From: Candidatus Ideonella esbjergensis
Lineage (GTDB): Bacteria; Pseudomonadota; Gammaproteobacteria; Burkholderiales; Burkholderiaceae_C
Length of the DNA stretch: 64,000 nucleotides
Direction: 5' to 3'
NCBI GenBank assembly: GCA_016710065.1
Contig: JADJLP010000010.1
Location: 620,001-684,000, forward strand
Position 1 is the first letter of the stretch. Each line of letters opens with the position of its first letter. Made by a program: the position numbers and the translations under genes. The notes below the pieces were generated by a model. It saw nothing but the letters and a program-made list of their open reading frames with translations. It had not been told where the DNA came from and did no database searches. Positions 20,085 through 29,457 of the stretch are shown here, piece by piece.

Positions 20085-21560
20085 TCAGCGAGGCGGCCGG
20101 GTTGGTGTCGGTGCACTGCCGATGAAGAATTTCATCGCCAAGCGTTGCACGAGGTTGCCGTAGGGGGGATAGAAGAGCCCGACGGGGAACCAGCGGTGCC
20201 TTTTGAACACGCCCTTCGCATGCGAGAGCTCGCGAAAGCCTTCCTCGCCGTGGTAGGTGCCCATGCCCGAATTGCCGATGCCGCCGAAAGGCAGGTCGTG
20301 CTGGAAGACATGCCAGCCCCAGTCGTTGAAGGTCACGCCGCCGGCATGTGTTTCCTTGAGCACACGCGCCTGGTCAGCAGCGCTCAGGCCCAGGCCATAC
20401 AGCGACAGCGGCCGCTCGCCGCGCCGCACCAGCGCCATCGCGTCGTCCAGACTGTCGTATTCGAGCACCGGCAGGATCGGCCCGAAGAGCTCCTCCTGCA
20501 TCAATTGCATGCGCTCTTCGACGCGCGTGACCACGGTCAGCGGCATCTGCCGGCCGCTGCCAGCGTCGGCGCCGCAGCGCAGCAATGTCGCCCCTTTGGC
20601 CTGCGCATCGGCCAGCAGTTCGCGCAAGCGCACGGCATGGCGCTCGGTGATGATGCTGGTGTACTCGGCGTTGCCACTCACCGTGGGGTAGAGCCGGGTG
20701 AAGGCATCGGCCACGGCAGCCGCGAAGGCTTCGGCCTTGCCGCGCGGCACCAGCGCGTAGTCGGGTGCGACGCAAATCTGCCCAGCATTGAAGGCCTTGC
20801 CATGGGCGATGCGCAGGGCCGACTCACGCAGGTCGGCATCGGGGCCGACGATGGCGGGCGACTTGCCACCCAGCTCCAGCGTTACCGGTGTGAGGTGCTC
20901 GGCCGCAGCCCGCATCACTTGGCGACCCACACGAGGCGAGCCCGTGAACACCAGGTGGTTGAACGGCAGGGCATTGAAGGCCTGGGCCGCGCCGATGTCG
21001 CCACCGCACACCGCGACCTCGTCTTCATCAAAGCACTCGGCCAGCATCGAAGTCAGCAGCGCCGTGCAGCGCGGCGAGAACTCTGATATCTTGATCATGG
21101 CGCGGTTGCCCGCGGCCAGCGCCGCCACCAGCGGGCCCAGGGTCAGGTACAGCGGGAAATTCCAGGTGCCGATGATGCCGACCACGCCCTTGGGCTGGTA
21201 GGCGACCCAAGCACGGTTGGTCAGGAACAGCAACTCGGTGCTGCGACGCCGCGGCTTCATCCAGCGGCCCATGTGCGACAGCGCATGCCGTGCCTCGAGG
21301 ATCGGCCCCATCACCTCGACCAGCTTGGTCTCGGCACCGGCGCGCACGCCGAAGTCGGCATTCACCGCCACGACGATGTCGTCCTGGTACCGGCGCAGCG
21401 CATCGATCAGCTTGCGCAGCTTGGCCTTGCGCAGCGCCAGCTCGGGATAGGGCGCGGCCTCGAACGCTTGCCGCTGACGCAGGAACAGTCGCCGCATGCG
21501 CGCGAACTCGTCGTCGCCAGACTGAACGGGCAATTCGTGCGGTTTCGGCGAGGTGCTCAT
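20085..21560 (-). CDS. Aldehyde dehydrogenase, coniferyl/fatty aldehyde type
   Basis: A 491-residue NAD(P)-dependent aldehyde dehydrogenase. Signatures are GVVGIIGTWNFPLYLTLGPL, the catalytic glutamate in TLELGGKSPAIVGPD, the catalytic cysteine in KAFNAGQICVAPDYALVP, and EELFGPILPVLEYDSLDDA. The C-terminal stretch (HDLPFGGIGNSGMGTYHGEE and a hydrophobic tail) resembles the coniferyl-aldehyde and membrane-associated fatty-aldehyde dehydrogenase branch. The ATG at 21560 overlaps the stop of the GMC gene (ATGA). Next to alkylsulfatase and alcohol dehydrogenase genes it most likely oxidises the fatty aldehyde to the acid. Confidence 0.92.
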   Translation of the reverse strand: MSTSPKPHELPVQSGDDEFARMRRLFLRQRQAFEAAPYPELALRKAKLRKLIDALRRYQDDIVVAVNADFGVRAGAETKLVEVMGPILEARHALSHMGRWMKPRRRSTELLFLTNRAWVAYQPKGVVGIIGTWNFPLYLTLGPLVAALAAGNRAMIKISEFSPRCTALLTSMLAECFDEDEVAVCGGDIGAAQAFNALPFNHLVFTGSPRVGRQVMRAAAEHLTPVTLELGGKSPAIVGPDADLRESALRIAHGKAFNAGQICVAPDYALVPRGKAEAFAAAVADAFTRLYPTVSGNAEYTSIITERHAVRLRELLADAQAKGATLLRCGADAGSGRQMPLTVVTRVEERMQLMQEELFGPILPVLEYDSLDDAMALVRRGERPLSLYGLGLSAADQARVLKETHAGGVTFNDWGWHVFQHDLPFGGIGNSGMGTYHGEEGFRELSHAKGVFKRHRWFPVGLFYPPYGNLVQRLAMKFFIGSAPTPTRPPR

Positions 21561-23197
21561 GCCGTGGCCCCAACGGATTCGGCGCCGGCGCAGGCTGGCG
21601 TGGCCCGTGCGGCCGGGGCGATCGTCGACATCGCGTGTTCGGCCAACGCGGTGATTGTCAGCGAAGGGTTGACACCGGGGTTGGCTGGCATCGCGGCACC
21701 ATCGCAGACCAGCAGGTTGCGGTAGCCGAAGACGCGCAGGTGCTGATCGATCACGCCACAGCTGGCGTCGGCGCCGATCACCGCGCCGCCCAGCAGGTGC
21801 GCCGTGGTCGGCACGTTGCCCAAGGCCTCGAGCACGTTGCTCTGCGCGATGCCACCCGTGTGCCCGGCCAGCCAGGCCGCGGCGGCGTTTCCGGCGGCTA
21901 TGAAGGTCGGGTTGGGCTTGTCGCGGTCCTGCTCCGTGCTGAGCCGGTAGCCGCGGCCGAACCAGCGCTTGCGCGCGCGCAGCGCGATGGCGTTGTCCAG
22001 CGCCTGCATCACCAGCAGCATCACCATGCGCTGGCTCCAGCCGGCCGGCCACAGCGTCTTCAACCATTGCAGCGGGTGGCGCGCGATGCTGCCCAACCAC
22101 AGCAGCGGCCGCGTCAGCCGACTGCCCTTGCCGACCAGCACGGTGTACAGCAGCGACATGAAGTCAGCGTTGCGGCCGTAGTTGACGAACTCGATGTGGG
22201 TGTCGTGGTCAACGTGGATGCTGCAGCTGATGGCCACGTCATTCCAGGTCTTGCGGTCCTCAGGCAGGCGCACCGTCAGGATCGACTCGCTGTTGGTGCG
22301 CACCAGATCTCCCAGGCGGTCGCTGATGCGCGGCAGCGAGCCGCCATGCTTGCAGTTGGCCAGCAGCAGGTTGGTGCCCAGCGATCCGGCCGCGAAGACC
22401 ACGCCTCGCGCGGTGAAGGTCCTGGTCCCTTTGGCGAACCAGGCGCCGGGGCGCTGGGTCGTGACGCGGTAGCCGTCGCTGCCGTCGGCTGCACCCAGCG
22501 GCGCCACGCCGCTGACCTGGTGCTCGGGCAGGATCTGCACGCCGCACTTCTCGGCGAACCAGAGGTAGTTTTTGAGCAGCGTGTTCTTGGCGCCAACGCG
22601 GCAGCCCACCATGCAGGCGCCGCAGCGTGTGCAGCCGGTGCGCGCGGGGCCGTCGCCGCCGAAGTAAGGGTCGGCCACCGTTTTGCCTGGCTCGCCGAAG
22701 TACACGCCACAGGGCGTGCGGGTGAACGAATCTTCGGTGCGGAAGTGACGCGCCATCTCGCGAATCAATTGCTGCGCGGCCGAGTCAAAAGGCACGGTCT
22801 GCACGCCCAGCATGCGCTCGGCGGTGTCGTAGTGCGGCTGCAGCACCTGGTCCCATGGCGCCAGCGCGCCCCACTGCGCGCTGCTGAAGAACGCCGGCTT
22901 GGCCCGGTACAGGGTGTTGGCGTAGACGATGCTGCCGCCACCCACACCCGCGCCGCTGGCTGCGAACACATCCTTGAACGGCGCCAGGCGCAGGATGCCC
23001 TTCAGGCCGAGCAGCGGCGCCCAGAGGAAGCGGCCGAGCTGCCAGGTCGACTCGGCGAAGTCCTCGTCGCGGTAGCGGCGCCCGCATTCGAGCACGGCGA
23101 CGCGGTAGCCCTTCTCGGTCAGGCGCAGCGCCGAGACACTGCCACCGAAGCCGGATCCGATCACCAGCCAGTCGAAGTCGAAGTCGCCTTCGTCCAT
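21557..23197 (-). CDS. GMC-family FAD alcohol dehydrogenase with a cysteine cluster
   Basis: A 546-residue flavoprotein related to bacterial cholesterol-oxidase-like GMC oxidoreductases. The N-terminus has WLVIGSGFGGSVSALRLTEK (GxGxxG). A C-x2-C-x2-C-x3-C cluster (TGCTRCGACMVGC) lies near residue 200, followed by RVGAKNTLLKNYLWFAEK, typical of this subgroup. The FAD-closing motif ADASCGVIDQHLRVFGYRNL and NPGVNPSLTITALAEH are at the C-terminus. Given its neighbours it probably oxidises the long-chain alcohol released by the sulfatase. The ATG at 23197 is chosen; a GTG at 23218 overlapping the upstream stop is a real alternative that adds seven residues. Confidence 0.88.
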   Translation of the reverse strand: MDEGDFDFDWLVIGSGFGGSVSALRLTEKGYRVAVLECGRRYRDEDFAESTWQLGRFLWAPLLGLKGILRLAPFKDVFAASGAGVGGGSIVYANTLYRAKPAFFSSAQWGALAPWDQVLQPHYDTAERMLGVQTVPFDSAAQQLIREMARHFRTEDSFTRTPCGVYFGEPGKTVADPYFGGDGPARTGCTRCGACMVGCRVGAKNTLLKNYLWFAEKCGVQILPEHQVSGVAPLGAADGSDGYRVTTQRPGAWFAKGTRTFTARGVVFAAGSLGTNLLLANCKHGGSLPRISDRLGDLVRTNSESILTVRLPEDRKTWNDVAISCSIHVDHDTHIEFVNYGRNADFMSLLYTVLVGKGSRLTRPLLWLGSIARHPLQWLKTLWPAGWSQRMVMLLVMQALDNAIALRARKRWFGRGYRLSTEQDRDKPNPTFIAAGNAAAAWLAGHTGGIAQSNVLEALGNVPTTAHLLGGAVIGADASCGVIDQHLRVFGYRNLLVCDGAAMPANPGVNPSLTITALAEHAMSTIAPAARATPACAGAESVGATA

Positions 23198-23214
23198 GGT
23201 GCAGGGCTGCGGTT

Positions 23215-23691
23215 TCACTTGTTCTTCTTCACGAAGTCCGCCAGGTAGTCCAGTTCGTTGGCGCAGCCCTGCTCGGTCTGGCCGAGCACGAACTTCTCGA
23301 CCACACCGCCGATCAAAGGTACCTTGACCTTGGCTTGATGCTGGATGCGGTAGATGCTGCCTTTGCCGTCGGGCAGCAGCTCGAAGTCGCCCGTCACGGT
23401 GATCGGCTTGCCGACGATCTGCAGTGTCAAACTGCCCTTGTAGCCCTTGCCTTCGGCCGACCACTGCTCTTCCAGCTCGAAGTCGCTTTCGGGGTTCAGC
23501 ACCTTCGAGATGATCGCGTTGAGTTCACGCCTGACCCGGCGTTTCATCGACACCACCACGCCAGGTGATTTCTTGGTCTTGCAGCTCGCCGTGAGCTCCC
23601 CCAGCGCCAGGCAACGGGCTTCGAGCCACTTCGGGTCGATCAGCAATGCGTAGGCCTTGTCGACCGTGGCCGGGATCCTCTTCTCAACCAT
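23215..23691 (-). CDS. DUF2505-like SRPBCC-fold lipid-binding protein
   Basis: A 158-residue protein. The start MVEKRIPATVDKAYALLIDP and the alternating strands (SDFELEEQWSAEGKGYKGSL, GKPITVTGDFELLPDGKGS) fit the SRPBCC/START-like fold, most like DUF2505. It ends in a helix with a basic tail. The function is unknown; such proteins often bind hydrophobic ligands, which would suit a fatty alcohol or acid pathway. It lies 17 bp after the acyl-CoA ligase and overlaps the alternative GTG start of the GMC gene, so it belongs to the same operon. Confidence 0.75.
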   Translation of the reverse strand: MVEKRIPATVDKAYALLIDPKWLEARCLALGELTASCKTKKSPGVVVSMKRRVRRELNAIISKVLNPESDFELEEQWSAEGKGYKGSLTLQIVGKPITVTGDFELLPDGKGSIYRIQHQAKVKVPLIGGVVEKFVLGQTEQGCANELDYLADFVKKNK

Positions 23692-23708
23692 GATGGGACT
23701 CCTTGTCT

Positions 23709-25343
23709 TCAGGCCACGTCGCGCAGTTCGCGGCGCAGGATCTTGCCCACCGTCGACTTGGGCAGCGCATCGACCAGGCGCACGAACTTGGGCACCTTGT
23801 AGCCGGTCAACTGCTGGCGGCAGTAGGCAATGACATCGGCCTCAGTCAGCGCTGAGGCGGGCGCCTTCACGACAAAGAGCTTCACGGCCTCGCCCGACTT
23901 CTCGTCGGGCGCACCGACGCAGGCGCACTCGGCCACGCCCGGGCAGCCAGTGACCACGGCCTCGATCTCGTTGGGGTAGACGTTGAAGCCCGAGACGATG
24001 ATCATGTCCTTCTTGCGGTCGACGATTTTCAGAAAGCCCTGCGCGTCGAAGCTGCCGATGTCGCCGGTGCGGAAATAGCCATCGGCCGTGAACGCCGCGG
24101 CATTGGCCTCGGGCTGATTCCAGTAGCCGCGCATCACCTGCGGGCCCTTGACGCAGATCTCGCCGGATTCGCCGACGCCGACTTCACGGCCTTCGTCGTC
24201 GAGCAGCTTGACGTCGGTGGACGGCAGCGGCAGGCCCGTGGTGCCGGTGAAGGCCTTCACCTGCGCCGGGTTGAAGCTCACGACCGGCGAGGTCTCGGAC
24301 AGGCCGTAGCCCTCGCGGATGAAGCTGCCGGTCAAGGCTTGCCACTTGTCGGACACCGTGCCGATCACGGCCGCGCCGCCACCGCCGGCCAGCCGCAGGC
24401 GCGACCAGTCCACGTCCTTGCTGCCCGGGTGCATCACCAGGCCCGCATACAGCGTGTTGACGCCCATGAAGATGGTTGGCCGTGCCGCTTTCACGGTGGC
24501 CAGAAAACTGTCGATGTCACGCGGGTTGGGCACCAGCCAGTTGTCGGCGCCGACCGAGAAGTAGGTGATGAAGTTCACCATCAGCGCGAAGATGTGGTAC
24601 AGCGGAATCGCCGTCACGATGACCTCTTCGCCGGGTCGCAGCGCCTCGGGCATGAAGGCCTTGAACTGCTCGGTGTTGGCGATCAGGTTGCGGTGCGACA
24701 GCGCCGCGCCTTTGGACAAACCCGTGGTGCCGCCGGTGTACTGCAGGAACACCAGGTCGTCGCCTTTCAGGTCCACCGGTGTGAACGACAGCGGGGCGCC
24801 TTGCGCCAGCGCATCGGTGAACGCGGTGGCTCCCTTCAGCCGCGCATCGACCGGCGGGCTGGGCAGCACCTTGCCGCTGCCGTCGCCCACACCCACCGTG
24901 ACCACCGTCTTCAGGCCGGTCCTGGACATGACCTCGGCCACCATGGCCGAGACGCCACCGTAGACGACGATGGTCTGCACGCCCGCATCGTTGAGCTGGT
25001 GTTCGAGCTCACGCGGGGTGTACAGCGGGTTGACGTTGACCTGCACGGCGCCGGCGCGGGCAATGCCGAGGAAGGCGATTGGGAAGGCCAGCAGGTTGGG
25101 CATCATCACCGCAATGCGATCGCCCTTCTTCACGCCCAGCGGGCCTTGCAGGTAGGCGGCGAAGTCGCGCGACAGACGGTCGAGGTCGGCATAACTCAGC
25201 GTCTGGCCCGCACAGCGCATGGCCGGCCTGTGGGCATGGCGCTTCATGGCCTGGTCCACCAGGTCGACCACCGAGCAGTACGCGTCGGCGTTGATGTCGT
25301 GCGGGATGCTGCCGTAGCTGGCGAGCCAGTGTCGTTGTGTCAT
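23709..25343 (-). CDS. fadD: Long-chain fatty-acid-CoA ligase
   Basis: A 544-residue AMP-forming acyl-CoA synthetase. The P-loop-like motif LQYTGGTTGLSKGAALSH, the central REGYGLSETSPVVSFNP, the A8 motif GYFRTGDIGSFDAQGFLKI with VDRKKDMIIVSGFNVYPNEI, and the C-terminal lysine region PKSTVGKILRRELRD are all present. It activates the fatty acid to acyl-CoA for beta-oxidation or for the neighbouring acyltransferase. The ATG at 25343 gives the usual N-terminus; an upstream in-frame GTG at 25382 would add 13 residues. It follows the WS/DGAT gene by 164 bp on the same strand. Confidence 0.93.
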   Translation of the reverse strand: MTQRHWLASYGSIPHDINADAYCSVVDLVDQAMKRHAHRPAMRCAGQTLSYADLDRLSRDFAAYLQGPLGVKKGDRIAVMMPNLLAFPIAFLGIARAGAVQVNVNPLYTPRELEHQLNDAGVQTIVVYGGVSAMVAEVMSRTGLKTVVTVGVGDGSGKVLPSPPVDARLKGATAFTDALAQGAPLSFTPVDLKGDDLVFLQYTGGTTGLSKGAALSHRNLIANTEQFKAFMPEALRPGEEVIVTAIPLYHIFALMVNFITYFSVGADNWLVPNPRDIDSFLATVKAARPTIFMGVNTLYAGLVMHPGSKDVDWSRLRLAGGGGAAVIGTVSDKWQALTGSFIREGYGLSETSPVVSFNPAQVKAFTGTTGLPLPSTDVKLLDDEGREVGVGESGEICVKGPQVMRGYWNQPEANAAAFTADGYFRTGDIGSFDAQGFLKIVDRKKDMIIVSGFNVYPNEIEAVVTGCPGVAECACVGAPDEKSGEAVKLFVVKAPASALTEADVIAYCRQQLTGYKVPKFVRLVDALPKSTVGKILRRELRDVA

Positions 25344-25507
25344 GTTCGTCCCAAGTCGGTCGCGCGGCGGCACCGCGTTCAAGCTTACGGTGCACTGTAG
25401 GCAGCACGAGGCACTGTGACTATCCGTTTTCCGTCAAGTCGCGCCCGGCCCCGGGTGCCAGGTCGGACGACGGCCCCGCCGCTGGCCCGGGTCGTCGTGA
25501 AGCCTGC

Positions 25508-26965
25508 TCAGACCACTGCCTTGCGGGTCGTGCGGCGAGGCTTGGACGCCCGCCGGGTGCTCGCCGCGGGAACTTCTTCGGTGGCGGCCAAGTCGGCCTT
25601 CAACTCCTGGTAGGCCGCGTCGATGTGCGTTGCCAGTCGGTTGATGTGATCGATGGCGCCAGGAATGCCCAGCAGGCCGATCTGCAGGCGGTCGGCCAGG
25701 GTGACAACCGTGATGTTGAGCATTTGGCCCGCGGCCACCACCGACATCGGCAGCGCCAACTCGACTTCAGCCCCCATCAGGTAGCAGCGCCCGGCCAGCC
25801 CGAACGGATTGGAGAACAGCAGGTTCGACACCCGCAGCGGCCGTTTGAGGCCCACGCGCTCGAGCAGCGTGGGCAGGGCATGAACGACCGTGGTGTAGAG
25901 CATCACCGTCTCGCTGCTGTTGTCCTTGACGGCGGCCTTCACGCGGGCCGTCTCCTTGCGGATGGCCGCCAGCCGCTGCCGCGGTGTCGAGCCGGGCCTG
26001 CCCATGGCCAGTTGCAGCACCGCGATCTGGTTGCCGCCGCTGGCGCCGGTCAGGGCCACCGGCATGTCCACCACGAGCGGCTTGTTTGACAGCTGCAACT
26101 GAGCAGACAGATGCTGGGTGAGCGCCCCGTCCAGCACCGCCAGCAGGATGTCATTGACCGTGGCGTCAGCGGCCTTGCCCAGCGCCTTGACTTCGCCCAG
26201 GGGCAGCGTCGTGAAAGCGTAGTTGCGCTTGGGGCTGGCCACGCTGCTGAGCACGTCGGGGATGTCCAGGAAAGGCAGGTCCAGCGCTTCGCCGCCCAAG
26301 CCCAGGCGCCGGCGCCCCTGCGCGGCGAGCATGCGGTACAGCCCGAGTGTGGAGCCGCCCACACCAGCGGCCTTCTTCAACAAGTCGCGCATGGCGCCGA
26401 CGGCAGTCGGGTTGGAGCGGCCCGTGCCGTGGCCGGCGGTTCGGCGCGCGCTACCCGATGGGGGCAGACCCTGCCACATGGCGCGCACCGTCCTGTCCTT
26501 CGGGTCGCTGGAGAACCACTGCGTCACCGCCTGCACGAAGCTGCGCCCGTCGATGATGCCGTGGTGCACCTTGCCGTAGAGCGCTACGCGGCCGTCGGCC
26601 AAACCGTCGATGACATAGAACTGCCACAGCAGCCCCTCGCGCGGCAGCAGCGCTTCGTGCAGTTCGCAGACCTTGGCGATCAGCTCGTCCATCGACCCGC
26701 CGCCGCCCAGCGTGATGCGGTGGACATGCTTGGCCAGGTCGGCGCCCGACATGGGCTCGACGCTGGGTATCCGGGTCAGCGAGAGTTGCAGCCGGTGGTT
26801 GAATGGGGGGCCCGCCTCCTGTTTCAACATGCGCTCCAGCAGGCGGTCAGCGAAGCGCCGGGCGCCCTTGGGCGGACGAAGCAGAACCAGCGGGCCGATG
26901 TTGAATGGTCGCACGGGCGTTTCCAGCAAGAACATGGCCAGATCAATGACGGACAGCTGTGGCAT
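25508..26965 (-). CDS. Wax ester synthase / diacylglycerol acyltransferase (WS/DGAT)
   Basis: A 485-residue member of the bifunctional WS/DGAT family, which esterifies acyl-CoA to long-chain alcohols or diacylglycerol. The catalytic HHxxxDG motif is in YGKVHHGIIDGRSFVQAV. The family pattern continues with ATVNDILLAVLDGAL, SNLLFSNPFGLAGRCYLMG and LNITVVTLADRLQIGLLG. The C-terminus ends in a Lys/Arg-rich tail. The ATG at 26965 starts the conserved LSVIDLAMFLLETP N-terminus. It is the promoter-proximal gene of the minus-strand cluster, divergent from araC-type regulator DNA at 26966-27151. In this cluster it could couple alcohol from alkyl sulfate with acyl-CoA into wax ester storage. Confidence 0.9.
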   Translation of the reverse strand: MPQLSVIDLAMFLLETPVRPFNIGPLVLLRPPKGARRFADRLLERMLKQEAGPPFNHRLQLSLTRIPSVEPMSGADLAKHVHRITLGGGGSMDELIAKVCELHEALLPREGLLWQFYVIDGLADGRVALYGKVHHGIIDGRSFVQAVTQWFSSDPKDRTVRAMWQGLPPSGSARRTAGHGTGRSNPTAVGAMRDLLKKAAGVGGSTLGLYRMLAAQGRRRLGLGGEALDLPFLDIPDVLSSVASPKRNYAFTTLPLGEVKALGKAADATVNDILLAVLDGALTQHLSAQLQLSNKPLVVDMPVALTGASGGNQIAVLQLAMGRPGSTPRQRLAAIRKETARVKAAVKDNSSETVMLYTTVVHALPTLLERVGLKRPLRVSNLLFSNPFGLAGRCYLMGAEVELALPMSVVAAGQMLNITVVTLADRLQIGLLGIPGAIDHINRLATHIDAAYQELKADLAATEEVPAASTRRASKPRRTTRKAVV

Positions 26966-27151
26966 GGGCGTGGCTCGGGCGGTGTGGCTCGGGAACGCCG
27001 AACGTAGCGCTCCGTGGCCGCGACCGCTATCCGGTTTCCGGCTGTCTGCGGCCGGCGGCCTGCGGCATGCATCGGGAATGTCACATTGCGCGATCGGGCT
27101 GACTGGAGTGGAATCTGCAGCCGCCTTCACGCCCGCTCCATCCCAGCACCC

Positions 27152-28150
27152 ATGTCCCTTCCCGTCCCAGTCCAACCCAGACCGGCTCCGCCTTCGCGCG
27201 AGACCGTGATGCTGGACTTTGATCCAGAGGTCATGGCCATGGCGGTGCAGGACGGCGTACTCGAGCATGTGCAGATCGAGCGTGGGATCTTTCGTGGCCG
27301 CATCGCCCACACATCGACCGCAGCCAGCCGTGTCGACTGGGGCAGTTACGCGCTGTCGGTGCTGGCGCGCGGTGATCTCAGCCGCGACATGGTCTCGTTC
27401 ACGCTGGGGCTGGGAGGGAGCGGCGACTGGCGTGTCCATGGACAGAGCGCGGTCAACGGCGACATGATTGTTTTCCCTGAGGGCGGTGAGCTGCTGATCG
27501 CGCTGCCGCCGCAGGCGCAGTGGCTGTCGGTGCAAGTGCCGCGCGGGCGTATCGAAGCGGCAGGCCTAGTGCTCAGCCGCTGCCTCGAAGGCAGCGCTCG
27601 GCGCATGGCCGGGGTCTTCGACGCGGGGTTGATGCAGACGCTGTTCGATCTGGCCCCAGTACTTTCGCCGCAAGCGCAACCCGCCGGTTTCGACGTCGCC
27701 ACCATCACCATCGCGCATGACGAATTGCTGGCGTCACTGATCGGCGAACTCGCGCGGCGCGGTGGTGCCAGCGACGCCGGAGCTGCCTTGAGCCCGGGCG
27801 AGCGCTGGCGGGTGATTCGGCGTGCGGAGGCCTATCTTGACGCCTGTGCCGAACCGTCGGTGCGAATCGACGACCTTTGCGAGGCCGCATGCACCAGCCT
27901 GTCGCGGCTGGAACGTGCGTTTCGCGAGACCTTCGGCCTGAGCCCTCGGCGCTACCTGATGCTCAGACGATTGGCTGCGGTGCGCCGCGAGTTGCTGCGC
28001 GGCGATGCACAGACATCGATCACCGAGGTCGCCACGCGCTGGGGCTTTTTCCACCTCGGCCGGTTTTCAAAGGAATACCGCGATCACTTCTCGGAACGAC
28101 CATCGCAGACCTTGCGAAATCAACGGACCGTGCCCACACCGTTGAGGTGA
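27152..28150 (+). CDS. AraC-family transcriptional regulator
   Basis: A 332-residue regulator with a C-terminal AraC/XylS DNA-binding domain (about 240-325). The first HTH is VRIDDLCEAACTSLSRLERA, and the second is in TSITEVATRWGFFHLGRFSK followed by EYRDHFSERPSQTL. The N-terminal ligand domain is not a clear arabinose-type cupin. It is divergent from the WS/DGAT gene across 186 bp, the likely control region for the alkyl-sulfate cluster, so I infer that it is the local activator. The start at 27152 avoids the antisense reading of the WS/DGAT 5' end. Confidence 0.88.
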   Translation: MSLPVPVQPRPAPPSRETVMLDFDPEVMAMAVQDGVLEHVQIERGIFRGRIAHTSTAASRVDWGSYALSVLARGDLSRDMVSFTLGLGGSGDWRVHGQSAVNGDMIVFPEGGELLIALPPQAQWLSVQVPRGRIEAAGLVLSRCLEGSARRMAGVFDAGLMQTLFDLAPVLSPQAQPAGFDVATITIAHDELLASLIGELARRGGASDAGAALSPGERWRVIRRAEAYLDACAEPSVRIDDLCEAACTSLSRLERAFRETFGLSPRRYLMLRRLAAVRRELLRGDAQTSITEVATRWGFFHLGRFSKEYRDHFSERPSQTLRNQRTVPTPLR

Positions 28151-28217
28151 GCCGCACCTTGCGCCACCACTCCTTCACGGTCGGCGAGACGCCTGGTACA
28201 TCGTCCAGCAGCCGCTC

Positions 28218-28653
28218 TCACACTACCTCGAGTTCGTAGGCGGTGGAGCGCGCGAGCCCTTCCAGGTCGGGAAACAGCGAGGCGTTGGTCACGTTCATAC
28301 GGTACAGGTGCTGCATCGCCTGCGCGCGCATGGTCTGCGGCAGCACGTATTTGACCAGCAGCGTGGCATCCGAGTCGTAGCCCGACAGCGCATTGTCCAG
28401 CGGCACGTCGATGCGACCGGGCACCACGAACAGCCCCGACTGCGCGACCAGCCGCCGGTCCATCACCGATGGTTCGCCAAACCACACCACCGGCAGCCGG
28501 TTCTGGATGAAATAGCGATCGTAGTTGCCGGCGTCACGCGGGTCGATGTACTCACGCGTGAGCTTGGCGTCGAACCGAGGTGCCGCTGACCATAGCGCCG
28601 GCGTGTTGAGTGCATAGACGGCCGCATCGCCGATGGCGTCCTCCAGCGTGCAG
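28218..28653 (-). pseudogene. C-terminal remnant of an FRG-domain protein
   Basis: The last roughly 140 codons of a protein whose N-terminus is missing. The sequence DAAVYALNTPALWSA, RRLVAQSGLFVVPGRIDV, LLVKYVLPQTMRAQAMQHL and the end NASLFPDLEGLARSTAYELE match the C-terminal part of FRG-domain proteins. These are often found in phage, toxin or defence settings. The sense frame stops making sense at about 28650, exactly where a reductase-like frame begins on the other strand. The two truncated genes were therefore probably joined by a deletion or recombination. Confidence 0.65.
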
Positions 28654-29281
28654 CGCCTGCGCATCCTGCTCGTCGGCGCGGGTGGCGTGATCGGCCGCTG
28701 CGTCCACGAAGCACTGCGAGACAGCCACGCCGTCATCCCTGCCGGCCTGGAAGTGCCGCAGGGGCCGGACCCATGTGCAGTTGGACCTGAGCGACAGCAC
28801 CGCACTGGTTCGGGCTGTGCGCGCGTTGGGGCCAATCGATGCGGTGATCTCGACCGCAGGACGTGCCCGTTTCGGTGCGCTGGCGCAGGCCATGCCTGCC
28901 GCTTTGGACGACTCGGTGTACGGCCTGGGCCTGCACGACAAGCTGATGGGGCAGGTGAACCTGGCGCTGGCAGCGCGCGAAGTGCTGCGCCCCGGCGGCT
29001 CGATCACGCGGACCTCCGGCACCGCCAGCACCGAACCCGTGCTCGGCGGCGCCGGCATGAGCCTGGTGAACGGCGCGCTGGAGAGCTGGGCTCGCGCCGC
29101 GGCCACCGAGCTGCCGCAGGGGTGGCGATTGAACGTCGTCAGCCCCAGCCTGGTGGAGGGCACACCGACCGCCGCTTGCGCCGCATTCCCTGGCTTCGAG
29201 CTCGTCAGCGGGCGCCGCGTGGCGCTGGCCTATCTGCGCTGCCTGCTGAGCGGGATCAACGGGCAGGTGCTGCGCGTCTGA
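28648..29281 (+). pseudogene. Short-chain dehydrogenase/reductase, frameshifted
   Basis: An NAD(P)-binding start (RLRILLVGAGGVIGRCVHEA, GxGGxxG) from a GTG at 28648 runs in one frame to about 28745. The rest of an SDR continues in another frame: VQLDLSDSTALVRAVRALG, PIDAVISTAGRARFGALAQA, GGSITRTSGTASTEP and LNVVSPSLVEGTPTA. A single-base-type indel between about 28745 and 28775 breaks the gene. The usual YxxxK is replaced in this subfamily by a motif around MSLVNGALESW. It may be a decayed gene or a sequencing error; the adjacent truncated FRG remnant favours decay. Confidence 0.7.
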
Positions 29282-29457
29282 GGGGGGCCCGGCCGTGCGC
29301 TGCGGGGGCCAGATTCAGCTGCGCGGCAGCCCACAGTCTGAACCCTCCGGTCGGTCCCGGGCTGATGGCGAAAGCCCCACCAGGATGGCGTCGTTTCGAC
29401 GAACCTTGAACAGCGCCGAGCCAGATCATTCGCTCCGCGACCGAGCCCCAACGACAA

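Noticed and set aside
18873..21086. A 737-codon plus-strand frame
   Set aside because: Antisense to the alkylsulfatase and aldehyde dehydrogenase genes, both of which have complete catalytic motifs.
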